A stretch of DNA of 64,000 nucleotides from Salinispora pacifica CNR114 (GCF_000514775.1 NZ_AZWO01000023.1:138-64137); one strand, 5' to 3'; positions 17,997 to 25,480 are shown, counted from the first letter of the stretch. A program made the numbers and translations. Notes: generated from the sequence alone by a model not told the origin.

Positions 17997-19227
17997 TACC
18001 GACGTGGTGATCGTCGGCGGTGGCCTGGCCGGGCTGGCGACGGCGCGCCGGCTGCATCGCGCCGGGGTGCCCTGGCGGCTCCTCGAAGCGAGCGGCCGGC
18101 TCGGCGGCCGAGTCGGCACCGACCTTGTCGACGGATTCCGGCTCGACCGGGGCTTCCAGGTGCTCAACACGGCGTACCCGCGGCTCGGCACCCTGCTGGA
18201 CGTCAGCCGGCTCGACCTCGGGTACCTCGTCCCCGGGGTGCTGGTGCGCCACGGCGACACCCGCACCAGACTGGTCAACCCGCTCCGCGAACCCGTCGGC
18301 GCGCCCACCACCCTGCTCGCCGGAGTCGGGTCGCTGCGCGACCGACTCCGCTTCGCCGCACTCGCCACCGGCGCCGCCACGCTGCCCGCGCGGCAGCTAC
18401 TCAACGCCCCGGAGACCACCACCGAGGCGGCCCTGCGTCGCGCCGGCCTCTCCGACACCATCATTGAACAGCTGCTGCGGCCGTTTCTCTCCGGTGTGTT
18501 CCTGGAACGCGAGCTGGAGACCTCCAGTCACGTCTTCGCGCTGGTGCTGCGCTCCTTCGTCCGGGGTCGCATCGGCCTGCCCGCCGAAGGGATGGCCGCG
18601 TTGCCGTACGCGGTCGCCGCCCCGCTCCCCGCGGACCTGATCGACCTGGACACCCCGGTCGACCACATCGAGCCGGGTCGGGTGCGGACCCCGGCCGGTG
18701 CCATCACCGCCCGCGCCGTCGTGGTCGCGGTCGACCCACCCACGGCGACCACCCTGCTGCCGGTGCTCCCCACGGTCCGCATGCACAGCTACACAACCTG
18801 GTACCACGCCACCGAGACAGCACCGCTGACGGAGCCGATTCTGCTCGTTGACGGTGACCGCCGCGAACTGATCACCAACACCGTCGTCGTCAGTAAGGCG
18901 GCCCCGACGTACGCGCCGAAGGGGCGGCACCTCGTCGCCACCTCGATGGTGGGCCCAACCGTACCGGCCGAGCCGGTGATCCGAACCGAGCTGGCCCGCC
19001 TCTACGGACAGTCCACCGCAGACTGGGCTCACCTGAGCACCATTACCATCGCCGGGGCGCTACCCGCCGCACCACCGCCACAGGGTCGGCTGCGGCGGCC
19101 GGTCGCCCTCGGAGACGGCCTCTTCGTCGCCGGCGACCACCGGGACAGCCCATCGATCCAGGGCGCGCTGGCCAGCGGCTGGCGTACCGCCGGCGCGGTC
19201 CTCGCGTACCTGCGGCCGGCGCCCTGA
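17986..19227 (+). CDS. FAD-dependent amine-oxidase-like oxidoreductase
   Basis: 413 residues. The N-terminus has the dinucleotide motif VIVGGGLAGLATARRL and the following GG-box LLEASGRLGGRVG of the amine oxidase / protoporphyrinogen oxidase / carotenoid desaturase superfamily. The C-terminus LFVAGDHRDSPSIQGALASG is the second FAD contact. GGGAGG lies six bases before the ATG. It overlaps the MMPL transporter by 11 bases, so the substrate may be what that pump moves (inference). No signal peptide. The precise reaction is unknown. Confidence 0.88.
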   Translation: MSVDTDVVIVGGGLAGLATARRLHRAGVPWRLLEASGRLGGRVGTDLVDGFRLDRGFQVLNTAYPRLGTLLDVSRLDLGYLVPGVLVRHGDTRTRLVNPLREPVGAPTTLLAGVGSLRDRLRFAALATGAATLPARQLLNAPETTTEAALRRAGLSDTIIEQLLRPFLSGVFLERELETSSHVFALVLRSFVRGRIGLPAEGMAALPYAVAAPLPADLIDLDTPVDHIEPGRVRTPAGAITARAVVVAVDPPTATTLLPVLPTVRMHSYTTWYHATETAPLTEPILLVDGDRRELITNTVVVSKAAPTYAPKGRHLVATSMVGPTVPAEPVIRTELARLYGQSTADWAHLSTITIAGALPAAPPPQGRLRRPVALGDGLFVAGDHRDSPSIQGALASGWRTAGAVLAYLRPAP

Positions 19228-19325
19228 CGGCTCCTCGGCCGAACTGGTTGGGCGCACACTGTTATCCTCGCGTTGCCCATCGTGCTACTGCGTCTGACGC
19301 CGTGACCGAGGGAAGCTGGTTCGCG

Positions 19326-19355
19326 TTGGCCCCTGATCAACCAGGCGGGTACGAT
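19326..19355 (+). promoter_or_regulatory. Promoter of the CAT-anticodon tRNA
   Basis: -35 TTGGCC (19326-19331), 18-bp spacer, -10 TACGAT (19350-19355). Predicted start near 19362, seven bases before the tRNA, which fits a stable-RNA promoter. Confidence 0.6.
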
Positions 19356-19368
19356 CCAGTGCGGTACC

Positions 19369-19445
19369 GGGGCGGTAGCTCAGCTGGTCAGAGCAGGGGA
19401 CTCATAATCCCTCGGTCGCGGGTTCAAGTCCCGCCCGCCCCACCA
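19369..19445 (+). tRNA. tRNA with CAT anticodon (elongator Met, or Ile2)
   Basis: 74 nt plus encoded CCA. Acceptor GGGGCGG pairs with CCGCCCC, D-arm AGCTCAGCTGGTCAGAGC, anticodon loop CTCATAA, T-arm GGGTTCAAGTCCC. The acceptor begins with a normal G-C pair, so it is not initiator Met. Elongator Met and lysidine-modified Ile2 cannot be told apart safely by eye. It marks the left border of the accessory stretch. Confidence 0.93.
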
Positions 19446-19577
19446 TCAGAAATGGCCCCTAACCTGGGGTTTCTGGGGTTTTGGCCGATCTTCTGTTTCA
19501 GGATCATCGATCTTTGGGGCCGATGTGAGCCCGGGAGTGCCAAAGACCGTAGCGGAGACGAATTCAGCAACTAGGAT

Positions 19578-19614
19578 GCCCCGGACCCCTGACAAGGGGT
19601 CCGGGGCCCTTTTC
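19578..19614. terminator. Strong hairpin terminator after the tRNA
   Basis: Perfect 11-bp stem CCCCGGACCCC / GGGGTCCGGGG with a six-base loop, followed on the plus strand by CCCTTTTC. It lies 130 bases after the tRNA and may also end the minus-strand small-gene operon that stops at 19706. The 19446-19577 stretch holds no gene and is visibly less GC-rich. Confidence 0.85.
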
Positions 19615-19705
19615 GTTGGGCGGTTCACACGATCCTCAGAGGGGCACCTGGACCGCTAGCCGCCCGCTACGGCCAGCCCTCAAGGGCTGACCCAGGACGG
19701 GCGCG

Positions 19706-19897
19706 TCAGAAACGCTGTCCGCCGCGAACACTACCCTCGAACGCGTCCCACTCTTCCGCGCTGAAGGCCAGGATCGGCCCGTTCGGGTTCTTACTGTCAC
19801 GGACAAACCGCTCGCCGTTGTCGCCGGACGCGACCTCGACACAGTTGGGCGAACTGTTGTCACACCTCATCGGCTTCTTCCAGCTCAACTTTTCCAC
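19706..19897 (-). CDS. DUF397 domain protein
   Basis: 63 residues from the GTG at 19897, which has AGAGGAAG upstream; longer reading from 19948 would add a non-family head. The pattern LSWKKP...NCVEVAS...RFVRDSKNPNGPILAFSAEEWDAF is the whole DUF397 domain. Family members act beside XRE/DUF5753 regulators and have been described as the toxin-like partner in Streptomyces Scr-type pairs. It is the last gene of a minus-strand run of four small genes. A second DUF397 lies on the facing operon. Confidence 0.85.
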   Translation of the reverse strand: MEKLSWKKPMRCDNSSPNCVEVASGDNGERFVRDSKNPNGPILAFSAEEWDAFEGSVRGGQRF

Positions 19898-19950
19898 GAG
19901 AATCTTCCTCTCTCTTTTCCTCACCGGTCGCTGTTTGCGGCCGGACATCT

Positions 19951-20133
19951 TTAGGGGGGTGGCGGCGTAGGGTCCAACAAGTCATGGGCCAGCAACTCGG
20001 CGAATGCTTCACCCCATACCCGGCACCGGCCGGGAGTGCCACACTCTGGACAGTGACCATCAACCGACCGGTGGTCGCTGAGGGTCTTCTGCCACCGCTC
20101 AACCGTTGTCCGGGATGGAGGCCGGTCTGTCAT
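19951..20133 (-). CDS. Small Cys-containing protein, unknown
   Basis: 60 residues from the ATG at 20133, which overlaps the stop of the upstream gene by ATGA, a sign of coupled translation. The core GHCPECGTPGRCRVWGEAF has three Cys in a short span, possibly a metal site, with an amphipathic helix either side and a proline-rich end. Short proteins of this look occur near XRE/DUF397 pairs in actinomycetes, from memory. No enzyme motif. Function unknown. Confidence 0.65.
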   Translation of the reverse strand: MTDRPPSRTTVERWQKTLSDHRSVDGHCPECGTPGRCRVWGEAFAELLAHDLLDPTPPPP

Positions 20134-20327
20134 CGGAGTGCGCCGATCACCACAGCGGCAACAAAGATCAACGCGCAAAGCAGCGCTTCCAATTTTTGCC
20201 GAGTTGTCAGGGGTGCCAGGTCCGGTGGCAGTTCGGGCTCTCTGTGCACTCGGTCACCATCCGGCAACGGGGGTGTCCCGTGAGGATCACGGTTGCGGTG
20301 CAGCGGAGGTCTACCGTCGTTTGCCAT
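20130..20327 (-). CDS. Small tail-anchored membrane protein, unknown
   Basis: 65 residues. A polar, Pro/Asp/Arg-rich N-terminal half is followed by one membrane segment at the C-terminus (LEALLCALIFVAAVVIGAL). Start ATG at 20327 overlaps the preceding stop as TGATG; its own stop overlaps the next start as ATGA. The longer open frame back to 20468 is discarded because this ATG is coupled. Nothing known resembles it clearly. Confidence 0.6.
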   Translation of the reverse strand: MANDGRPPLHRNRDPHGTPPLPDGDRVHREPELPPDLAPLTTRQKLEALLCALIFVAAVVIGALR

Positions 20328-20620
20328 CACAGCCGCCGCAGGCCAGCAAGCACAGCCTGCAAAACCGCTAGGTCCGGAGGATCGGCATCTAACGCCCGCA
20401 AAGCGTCTTTTGGATGGGACGTGTAGTACACCCGCGCTCGTCCGATGGCGGGCGAACTCTGCACGCAAAGATCGGTTGCAACGGGCGTGGAGGGGGTTGG
20501 CGGAGCTGCCGCTTCCTGGTCAAATCGATGTCGAGCGGCATTCGCCTTCGTGCCTGTGATCACACCTAGGAGCAGGCCAAAGGTGCCCGCAGCGGCGGCT
20601 ACAGAGATCATCATTAGCAT
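20327..20620 (-). CDS. Small N-terminally anchored protein, unknown
   Basis: 97 residues. ATG at 20620 with AGGAG six bases upstream. Residues 1-24 form one membrane segment (ISVAAAAGTFGLLLGVITG). The rest is a soluble domain with conserved-looking ARVYYTSHPKDALRALDADPPDLAVLQ, which ends in amphipathic helices. First gene of the minus-strand small-gene run; its stop overlaps the next ATG. Function unknown. Confidence 0.6.
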   Translation of the reverse strand: MLMMISVAAAAGTFGLLLGVITGTKANAARHRFDQEAAAPPTPSTPVATDLCVQSSPAIGRARVYYTSHPKDALRALDADPPDLAVLQAVLAGLRRL

Positions 20621-20806
20621 TGACGCTCCTAGAGTCCAAACAGCTCTCGGCGGGTTGGGTCCTCCACCGGCACGCTGTCGGGTTCCACCATGGATGCGAT
20701 AGGCATACCCTCACTAGGTGTGTCGGTCGGGTGGGCAGCGCCGAGGTAGTCCGGGAAACCCTTGCGACAGCCTGAATTATTGATCTTGGTGTTGGGAGAT
20801 GTTGAA

Positions 20807-21604
20807 ATGGTCGATCTGTCGAACCCGATCGCATCGTTCATCGTTAGTGAGATCCGCCGCGCCAGGGGAGCAGCCGGCATGACACAAGAAGCGTTTGGGC
20901 GAGCAGCCGGATATGCCGCATCGCACGTTAGCTCCGTCGAGAATGGAACGCGGGCGCTAACAATCGACTTCATCCATGGAGCCGACCGGGGACTCAACAC
21001 CGGTGGACTGTTTGAACGCATGATCAAAGAACTGGGACGACGATCCTGGTTCGTGCCCTGGTTAGATGCCGAACGCACTGCAACACAGCTCAGGTGTTTC
21101 CAGCCTTCGCTCATTCCTGGCCTACTACAGACCCAGGACTACGCCCGGGCGGTGATCCGGTGCGATGACCGGCTCAGCGATGAAGAGGTTGACCGGAGGC
21201 TTGTCGAAAGGATGGACCGGCAAGAAGTCTTGACCAGAAAGGACCCTCCGCACTTCATCGCGGTTATTGCCGAATCGGTAATCCGTCGAGCAGGCGAAGA
21301 CTTCCGTGGCATCATGGCGGGTCAGATTAAGCACCTAATCTCACTCGCCGAAAGACCCAACATTAGCGTCCATGTCCTGCCTGACGAAATCAGTATGCAT
21401 GTCGGGCTTACTGGCCCATTCAGCCTCACCTGCGCCGGTCACCAGTGGCTAGCGGAGATGGAAAACCAACTAGGGGGCACGGTTGTAGACCAAGACGACG
21501 ACGTAGATACTCTGATGTCACGGTGGGAGACGGTGCGCAACGAGGCACTACCTCGCCGCCAGTCAGTCGAGCTGATGAAGGAAGTAGTGGACTCATGGAC
21601 CTGA
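20807..21604 (+). CDS. XRE-family regulator with DUF5753 domain
   Basis: 265 residues from the ATG at 20807 (GGGAG eight bases upstream). Residues 8-70 are an XRE helix-turn-helix (MTQEAFGRAAGYAASHVSSVENG); the rest is the DUF5753 sensor-like domain with LIPGLLQTQDYARAVI. This is the standard partner of DUF397 proteins in actinomycetes. The coding sequence is clearly lower in GC than its neighbours, suggesting transfer. It overlaps the following DUF397 gene by 10 bases and faces the four small minus-strand genes across 186 bases. Confidence 0.92.
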   Translation: MVDLSNPIASFIVSEIRRARGAAGMTQEAFGRAAGYAASHVSSVENGTRALTIDFIHGADRGLNTGGLFERMIKELGRRSWFVPWLDAERTATQLRCFQPSLIPGLLQTQDYARAVIRCDDRLSDEEVDRRLVERMDRQEVLTRKDPPHFIAVIAESVIRRAGEDFRGIMAGQIKHLISLAERPNISVHVLPDEISMHVGLTGPFSLTCAGHQWLAEMENQLGGTVVDQDDDVDTLMSRWETVRNEALPRRQSVELMKEVVDSWT

Positions 21605-21795
21605 TCGGCGCTCAGTGGCGCAAGTCGACCCGCAGCGGCTCCGGTGGCGGCAACTGTGTGGAGGTCGCCGGCAACCTCCCTGGCATCGTGGGTGTCCGGG
21701 ACAGCAAAGACCCGACCGGCCCGGCCCTCGTGTTTGGCCCAGAGGCGTGGCGGTCGTTCGTCGCGTTCACCAGCAGTGGGCACGTAGACCGCTGA
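21595..21795 (+). CDS. DUF397 domain protein, partner of the XRE gene
   Basis: 66 residues beginning MDLIGAQWRKSTRSGSGGG, then NCVEVA, VGVRDSKDPTGPALVF and WRSFVAF, a complete DUF397 domain. The ATG at 21595 lies inside the end of the XRE gene (10-base overlap), so the two are made together. As above, such pairs behave like regulator/effector or antitoxin/toxin systems in Streptomyces; which role holds here is not shown. Confidence 0.88.
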   Translation: MDLIGAQWRKSTRSGSGGGNCVEVAGNLPGIVGVRDSKDPTGPALVFGPEAWRSFVAFTSSGHVDR

Positions 21796-21813
21796 GGCAC
21801 CACACACACAACG

Positions 21814-21851
21814 AAACCCCCGGCCCTTCCTCATGGGTAGCCGGGGGTTTT
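21814..21851 (+). terminator. Rho-independent terminator of the XRE/DUF397 operon
   Basis: 11-bp stem AAACCCCCGGC / GCCGGGGGTTT with T run, 18 bases after the DUF397 stop. Confidence 0.92.
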
Positions 21852-21981
21852 CGCGTCTACAGGTCCCGTACTGCCGGCCCACAGTGGCGGTGTATTGCGG
21901 GGGTCTTCTATGTTGCTTCTTGCTCCCGCCTCACCCTGGAAGGTGAGCCCGGTGTGAGCCCGGACGTCTCTGGACCGGCCA

Positions 21982-22182
21982 TCAGCCGGCGGGACCGGTT
22001 GGCATGAAGAAGGTGCCCAACTCGGCATCGAGCCGGGCACGGTGCTTCAGAAGTTGCAGCGCACCCTGCTGTGCCGTGAAGGTATCCGCGGCCGAGCGCT
22101 GGGCAACCGAAATCCGCCCGCTTCGTAGGACGGGTAAGGGTTCCTGTCGGGTGTTGAACGCTAGACAGTAAGGCCCGATCAA
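21982..22182 (-). CDS. Possible small protein coupled to the CPBP gene
   Basis: 66 codons from a TTG at 22182 that overlaps the stop of the upstream protease gene by four bases. The product has a helical stretch (VAQRSAADTFTAQQGALQLLKHRARLDAEL, quoted in parts: AADTFTAQQGALQLL) and no known motif. The overlap is the only argument for it; it may be chance reading. Confidence 0.35.
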   Translation of the reverse strand: MIGPYCLAFNTRQEPLPVLRSGRISVAQRSAADTFTAQQGALQLLKHRARLDAELGTFFMPTGPAG

Positions 22183-23015
22183 ACCAGGATCAGCACGGCG
22201 AGTACCCCGATCACCGCGTTCGCGGTCACGTGCACAAGGTAGGTCATCAGGATGCCGCCGCTGCGCGCGCGGATCACGCCGAGGACGAACCCCCAGGACA
22301 TCGCCATGACCATTCCTGCGATACCGGATGGAAAGCCTGCGGAATGCGCTAGTCCGAACAACATGGCTTGCAGCACCACGGCGGCCCTGGTGCCCCAGAC
22401 CGAGGCCAGTTCGGTGAGCAGCACCCCACGGAAGAGCATCTCTTCCCAGATCGGATTGACCAGCGCGAACGCCACGGTGCCGAGGATCGCGAGCCAGAGC
22501 GGCAGGCGTTGCAGCCCACTGAGATACTCGGCGGGCTCAGGCCGCACAATGAGCGCCCACACAACGAGGGCCACTCCGCCGAGGACCACGGTGACCAGCC
22601 CCAGCCAGAAGATCTCGGGCGTGATCGAGCCGCGTCTCAGCCAGGGGGCAGCCGCCCCCAGGGACGGGCAGCGACCAACGATCAGCAAGCACCCCAGCGG
22701 GAGGACACAGACCAGAGCCGTGGTGATGGCCGGGGGCCAGCCGAAGTGAATTCCCACCGCGAAACAGCCGAACAGCGTGCCGATGAACGCCGACGCGCGG
22801 ATCGATGCCGGCGATCGCAAAATCAGCGCGCAGGCCACCACCACCACAGCGACCATGCCGACGACCGCCGTGCGCCAAGGCGACTCCGGTCGGACCGGAA
22901 AGACTGCGCACCCGCCCAGAGCGAGGATGCAGGCGCCGGCGAGCGTCGCCCGGTGGGAGGTGTTGCTCTTGGTGACGGGTTGGGGTGGCGCCGAACTGTC
23001 CAAGTCGGATTTCAT
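22179..23015 (-). CDS. CPBP-family intramembrane glutamic protease
   Basis: 278 residues from the ATG at 23015 (GGAG five bases upstream). Around eight membrane segments. Motif 1 NPIWEEMLFRGVLL (the EExxxR pair), motif 2 FGLAHSAGF and motif 3 with a C-terminal HVTAN are those of the Abi/CAAX-processing CPBP group. Members cleave prenylated proteins or peptides, or give immunity to bacteriocins. No bacteriocin gene is visible. It is in the accessory stretch, next to unknown small ORFs. Confidence 0.9.
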   Translation of the reverse strand: MKSDLDSSAPPQPVTKSNTSHRATLAGACILALGGCAVFPVRPESPWRTAVVGMVAVVVVACALILRSPASIRASAFIGTLFGCFAVGIHFGWPPAITTALVCVLPLGCLLIVGRCPSLGAAAPWLRRGSITPEIFWLGLVTVVLGGVALVVWALIVRPEPAEYLSGLQRLPLWLAILGTVAFALVNPIWEEMLFRGVLLTELASVWGTRAAVVLQAMLFGLAHSAGFPSGIAGMVMAMSWGFVLGVIRARSGGILMTYLVHVTANAVIGVLAVLILV

Positions 23016-23150
23016 CGCGGCTCCGATCACCTAGCTGCACGACAGTGCCATTCTGCAAGATTCACGAAAAGACCGCTGACCCCGAACTGCCGTAGGCATC
23101 AAGCCATCGAGTCGGCACAGGTCACGACCGACTGTCCGGCGAGCACCTTG

Positions 23151-23234
23151 TCATCCGAGCGGCTCGGCGCCTTCGACGTCTAGGCCGCGGTACAGGTGGG
23201 CCATCGGGTCGTGCTGATCGGTGGTGCCATGCAT
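23151..23234 (-). CDS. Very short ORF with a good ribosome site, doubtful
   Basis: 27 codons (MHGTTDQHDPMAHLYRGLDV then six more) on the NUDIX strand, with GGAAGG seven bases before the ATG and 35 bases after the NUDIX stop. It could be a leftover N-terminus or a genuine small protein. No hit is recognised. Confidence 0.25.
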   Translation of the reverse strand: MHGTTDQHDPMAHLYRGLDVEGAEPLG

Positions 23235-23268
23235 CGGCTGCCTTCCAGGGGGCGTGACCGGGCGGGGA

Positions 23269-23703
23269 TCAGCCGTAGAGGCGTCCCAGCAGGGCGCCCT
23301 GGCCGGACTGGAGGATGTGGGCGGCCTCCAGCGGAATCCAGAAGCATTCGAAGTGCGTCGGCTCCTGCTCCCCGTCGTGGTCCTCCTGGCTCATCCACCG
23401 CTCCGATGTCGGCTCGGTCAGTTCCAGGTGGAAGACGTGGCGACGCTGGAGCTCGAACCGGTACGGGCTGATGTCGTACTCGGTCTCGCCGAGCTTCCGC
23501 ACGACCTTGAAGTCCTTCAGGCCGGTCTCCTCACGGGCCTCGCGCAGGGCCGCCGCCTCCGGCGTCTCGCCCGGGCGGACGCTGCCGGCCGGAACCTGGA
23601 TACCGACTTCCTCGTAGCTGTGATCGGTGTGCCGGAAGACCAGCAGCTTGCCGTCTCGTACGACGTAGCAGAGAACCTTTTCCTTGGTGACCCGCTCCGG
23701 CAT
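23269..23703 (-). CDS. NUDIX hydrolase
   Basis: 144 residues from the ATG at 23703, which has GAGGAGGGG seven bases upstream. The Nudix box GSVRPGETPEAAALREAREE followed by TGL is complete (G-x5-E-x7-REAREETG). It should hydrolyse a nucleoside diphosphate linked to some moiety; the substrate is not given by sequence. A late Trp/Phe-rich part (THFECFWIPLEAAH) is typical of actinobacterial members that handle capped or sugar nucleotides. Confidence 0.93.
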   Translation of the reverse strand: MPERVTKEKVLCYVVRDGKLLVFRHTDHSYEEVGIQVPAGSVRPGETPEAAALREAREETGLKDFKVVRKLGETEYDISPYRFELQRRHVFHLELTEPTSERWMSQEDHDGEQEPTHFECFWIPLEAAHILQSGQGALLGRLYG

Positions 23704-23730
23704 GGGAGAACCCCTCCTCATTCGTTGACC

Positions 23731-23910
23731 GAGCCGCTGCCGACGGTCGAGATCGCTCGCCGGCTCACTGTGACACCCAGCGCCGTGTCACAACACCTAC
23801 AGGTTCTCCACGCGACAGGCATGATCACTCGTGCCCGCGACGGGCGGCATGTGCTGTATCGGCGCAGCCCTCTTGGCGATCAGTTGGTCGATCAGTCGGC
23901 CGGGCGGTGA
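23731..23910 (+). pseudogene. ArsR-type helix-turn-helix remnant
   Basis: The plus frame reads PTVEIARRLTVTPSAVSQHL, then VLHATGMITRARDGRHVLYR, the recognition helix and wing of an ArsR/DUF5937-type winged helix, ending at a stop at 23910. No start or N-terminal half exists: upstream the frame runs into the antisense of the NUDIX gene. It is a 3' remnant, possibly left when the NUDIX gene moved in. Confidence 0.7.
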
Positions 23911-24027
23911 CCTAAGTGGATCAAGCGCTGCCAGGTGGCATGTCCAACCAGGTCATGCCCATTTCCGGGAAACAATCAGCCCATTCACCCTCTGGTCGGT
24001 GTCCCTCGGCGGAGGGGGTCCGCTACC

Positions 24028-24282
24028 TCATTCGTAGTGGTAGCGGCACTGTGCTATCTGCACTGTGTCGTCCATGATCCGGTACACGAGGCGGTGTTCC
24101 TGGTCGATGCGCCTCGACCGGAATCCCGCCCAGTTTCCGCGGAGCTGCTCCGGTTTGCCGATGCCTTGGTGGCCGTTGCGTCGGATGTCCTCGATCAAGG
24201 CGTTCACTCGTTTGAGCATCTGGCGATCTCGCTGCCAGGTCAGATAATCTTCCCAGCCTCGGCCGGCGAACTGGACCTTCAC
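24028..24282 (-). CDS. YoeB/Txe-type mRNA interferase toxin
   Basis: 84 residues from the GTG at 24282, overlapping the antitoxin stop as GTGA. The RelE fold residues of YoeB line up: Glu45 in KPEQLRG, Arg64 in EHRLVYR and His82-Tyr83 at the end (CRYHYE). It should cut mRNA at the ribosomal A site when free of antitoxin. The catalytic set is intact, so it is probably active. The long frame from 24603 belongs to antitoxin antisense and is not used. Confidence 0.93.
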   Translation of the reverse strand: MKVQFAGRGWEDYLTWQRDRQMLKRVNALIEDIRRNGHQGIGKPEQLRGNWAGFRSRRIDQEHRLVYRIMDDTVQIAQCRYHYE

Positions 24283-24563
24283 GTTGCCGGCGCCTCGCCT
24301 GCACTGGCGTCGGGGTCGATCAGGTCGTGCGTCTCCCCACCGCCGTTGCGCAGCTCCTCGACGGCTTCGTTCAGACGGCGCGCGTTGGCGGGGCTGGCCA
24401 TCAGGTAGGCCGTCTCTTTCAATGACTCGTACTCGCGCAGCGAGATGATGACCGCGGCCTCCCGGCCGTGGCGGGTGACCACCACTTCCTCGGCGTCGTC
24501 CACGACATGGTCGAGCATCTTGGCCAGGTTCTGGCGGACCTCTGAGTAGGGAACGGTGCGCAT
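24279..24563 (-). CDS. YefM/Phd-type antitoxin
   Basis: 94 residues from the ATG at 24563 (GGGAGG seven bases upstream). The N-terminus MRTVPYSEVRQNLAKMLD is the Phd/YefM DNA-binding and dimer region; the C-terminal tail that wraps the toxin is acidic (DLIDPDASAGEAPAT) and longer than in E. coli YefM. First gene of the pair; autorepression through the TGTACA dyad just upstream is expected. Confidence 0.93.
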   Translation of the reverse strand: MRTVPYSEVRQNLAKMLDHVVDDAEEVVVTRHGREAAVIISLREYESLKETAYLMASPANARRLNEAVEELRNGGGETHDLIDPDASAGEAPAT

Positions 24564-24585
24564 ACTGCTGCCTCCCACACGTTAC

Positions 24586-24603
24586 GTACAATAAATTGTA
24601 CAA
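24586..24603. promoter_or_regulatory. YefM-type operator, GTACAATAAATTGTAC with TGTACA core
   Basis: A perfect 7-bp inverted repeat with two-base spacer (24586-24601), its right arm extending into TTGTACAA (24596-24603). YefM operators in E. coli and Streptomyces carry the same TGTACA core. It lies 23 bases before the antitoxin ATG. Confidence 0.75.
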
Positions 24604-24735
24604 GCTTGCCGGTGCTGCTCGTCAGCTGCTCCGACGTCTGGCCTTGAACTATCGATCAGGCTCAGGAGCGGCGTGGGCGTAGCGGGCGCGGATCGCCAGC
24701 GATGGTGGCTGTGTGGCTGGGGCCGGGTGGCGGCT

Positions 24736-24763
24736 TGATAGGCAAGTAACTGCTTGCCTATCA
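24736..24763. promoter_or_regulatory. Dyad operator over a leaderless promoter
   Basis: 11-bp perfect arms (TGATAGGCAAG / CTTGCCTATCA) around six bases. The dyad contains the promoter: -35 TTGATA (24735-24740), 18-bp spacer, -10 TATCAT (24759-24764). The GTG of the ArsR gene lies six bases after the -10, so the message should be leaderless and self-repressed. Confidence 0.8.
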
Positions 24764-24770
24764 TTGGCGG

Positions 24771-25094
24771 GTGAGTGACGCTGGCGCAGACAAAGGCCAC
24801 CCGGCTGAAGCGGGCGACGTCTTCAAGGCGTTGGCCGACCCGACCCGCCGGAAGATCCTTGACGAGCTGGCGGAGCGGGACGGCCAGACGTTGTTCGAGA
24901 TCTGCTCGCGGCTGACCATGAAGCACCAGCTCGGTTCGTCCCGCCAGGCGATCTCACAACACCTGGAGGTGCTGATCAAGGCCGACCTGGTCGCCAGCCG
25001 CCGAGCGGGTCGTTACAAGTTTCACCACCTCAACACCGAACCCTTGGAGCGCCTTACCGACCGATGGCGTAACCGAGAAGCGAAGGAGAGCTGA
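24771..25094 (+). CDS. ArsR-family transcriptional regulator
   Basis: 107 residues. Winged helix: VFKALADPTRRKILDELAE, recognition segment SRQAISQHLEVL and wing ADLVASRRAGRYKFHHLN. No metal-binding Cys pair is present in helix 3 or 5, so the signal is probably not arsenite or cadmium. It shares an operon with the VOC gene (stop and start overlap as TGATG) and has its own dyad operator. Similar ArsR/VOC pairs respond to small electrophiles or drugs in other actinobacteria (family knowledge). Confidence 0.92.
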   Translation: MSDAGADKGHPAEAGDVFKALADPTRRKILDELAERDGQTLFEICSRLTMKHQLGSSRQAISQHLEVLIKADLVASRRAGRYKFHHLNTEPLERLTDRWRNREAKES

Positions 25095-25480
25095 TGCGCA
25101 TCCACCTCACCAGCGTTCTGGTGCACGACCAGGAGGTGGCACTGCGGTTCTATACCGAGGTGCTGGGATTCGTGAAGAAGGCGGAGGTTCCGCTCGGCGA
25201 CTACCGCTGGCTCACCGTCGTCTCGCCGGAAGACCCGGGCGGCTGCGAGCTGTTGCTCGAGCCGGACGCCCATCCCGCGGCCACGCCGTGGAAGGAGGCG
25301 TTGGTCAATGATGGGATTCCGGCTGCGTCTTTCGCCGTCGAGGATGTCCGCGCAGAAGTTGAACGCCTTCGTGGCTTGGGGGTCCGGTTTACCCAGGAGC
25401 CCCTGCAGATGGGTGCGGTCACCACGGCGGTCCTCGACGACACCTGCGGCAATCTGATCCAGCTTGTACAGGCCACCTGA
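25094..25480 (+). CDS. VOC-fold (glyoxalase-like) protein
   Basis: 128 residues with two beta-alpha-beta-beta-beta modules: HLTSVLVHDQEVALRFYTEV in the first, AASFAVEDVRAEVERLRGLG in the second, ending NLIQLVQ. Metal ligands of glyoxalase I are only partly present (His4, Glu at ELLLE, no clear fourth), so it may be a binding or resistance protein rather than a lyase. Co-translated with the ArsR regulator. Confidence 0.92.
   Translation: MRIHLTSVLVHDQEVALRFYTEVLGFVKKAEVPLGDYRWLTVVSPEDPGGCELLLEPDAHPAATPWKEALVNDGIPAASFAVEDVRAEVERLRGLGVRFTQEPLQMGAVTTAVLDDTCGNLIQLVQAT

Noticed and set aside
20629-21114. 161-codon minus-strand frame upstream of the small-protein operon
   Set aside because: Antisense of the XRE gene; a short tail ORF near 20629-20706 has no convincing support.
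19369-22180. Integrated element with attachment sites at the CAT tRNA
   Set aside because: The stretch looks foreign, but no integrase and no repeat of the tRNA 3' end was found by eye; only a remnant could be argued.
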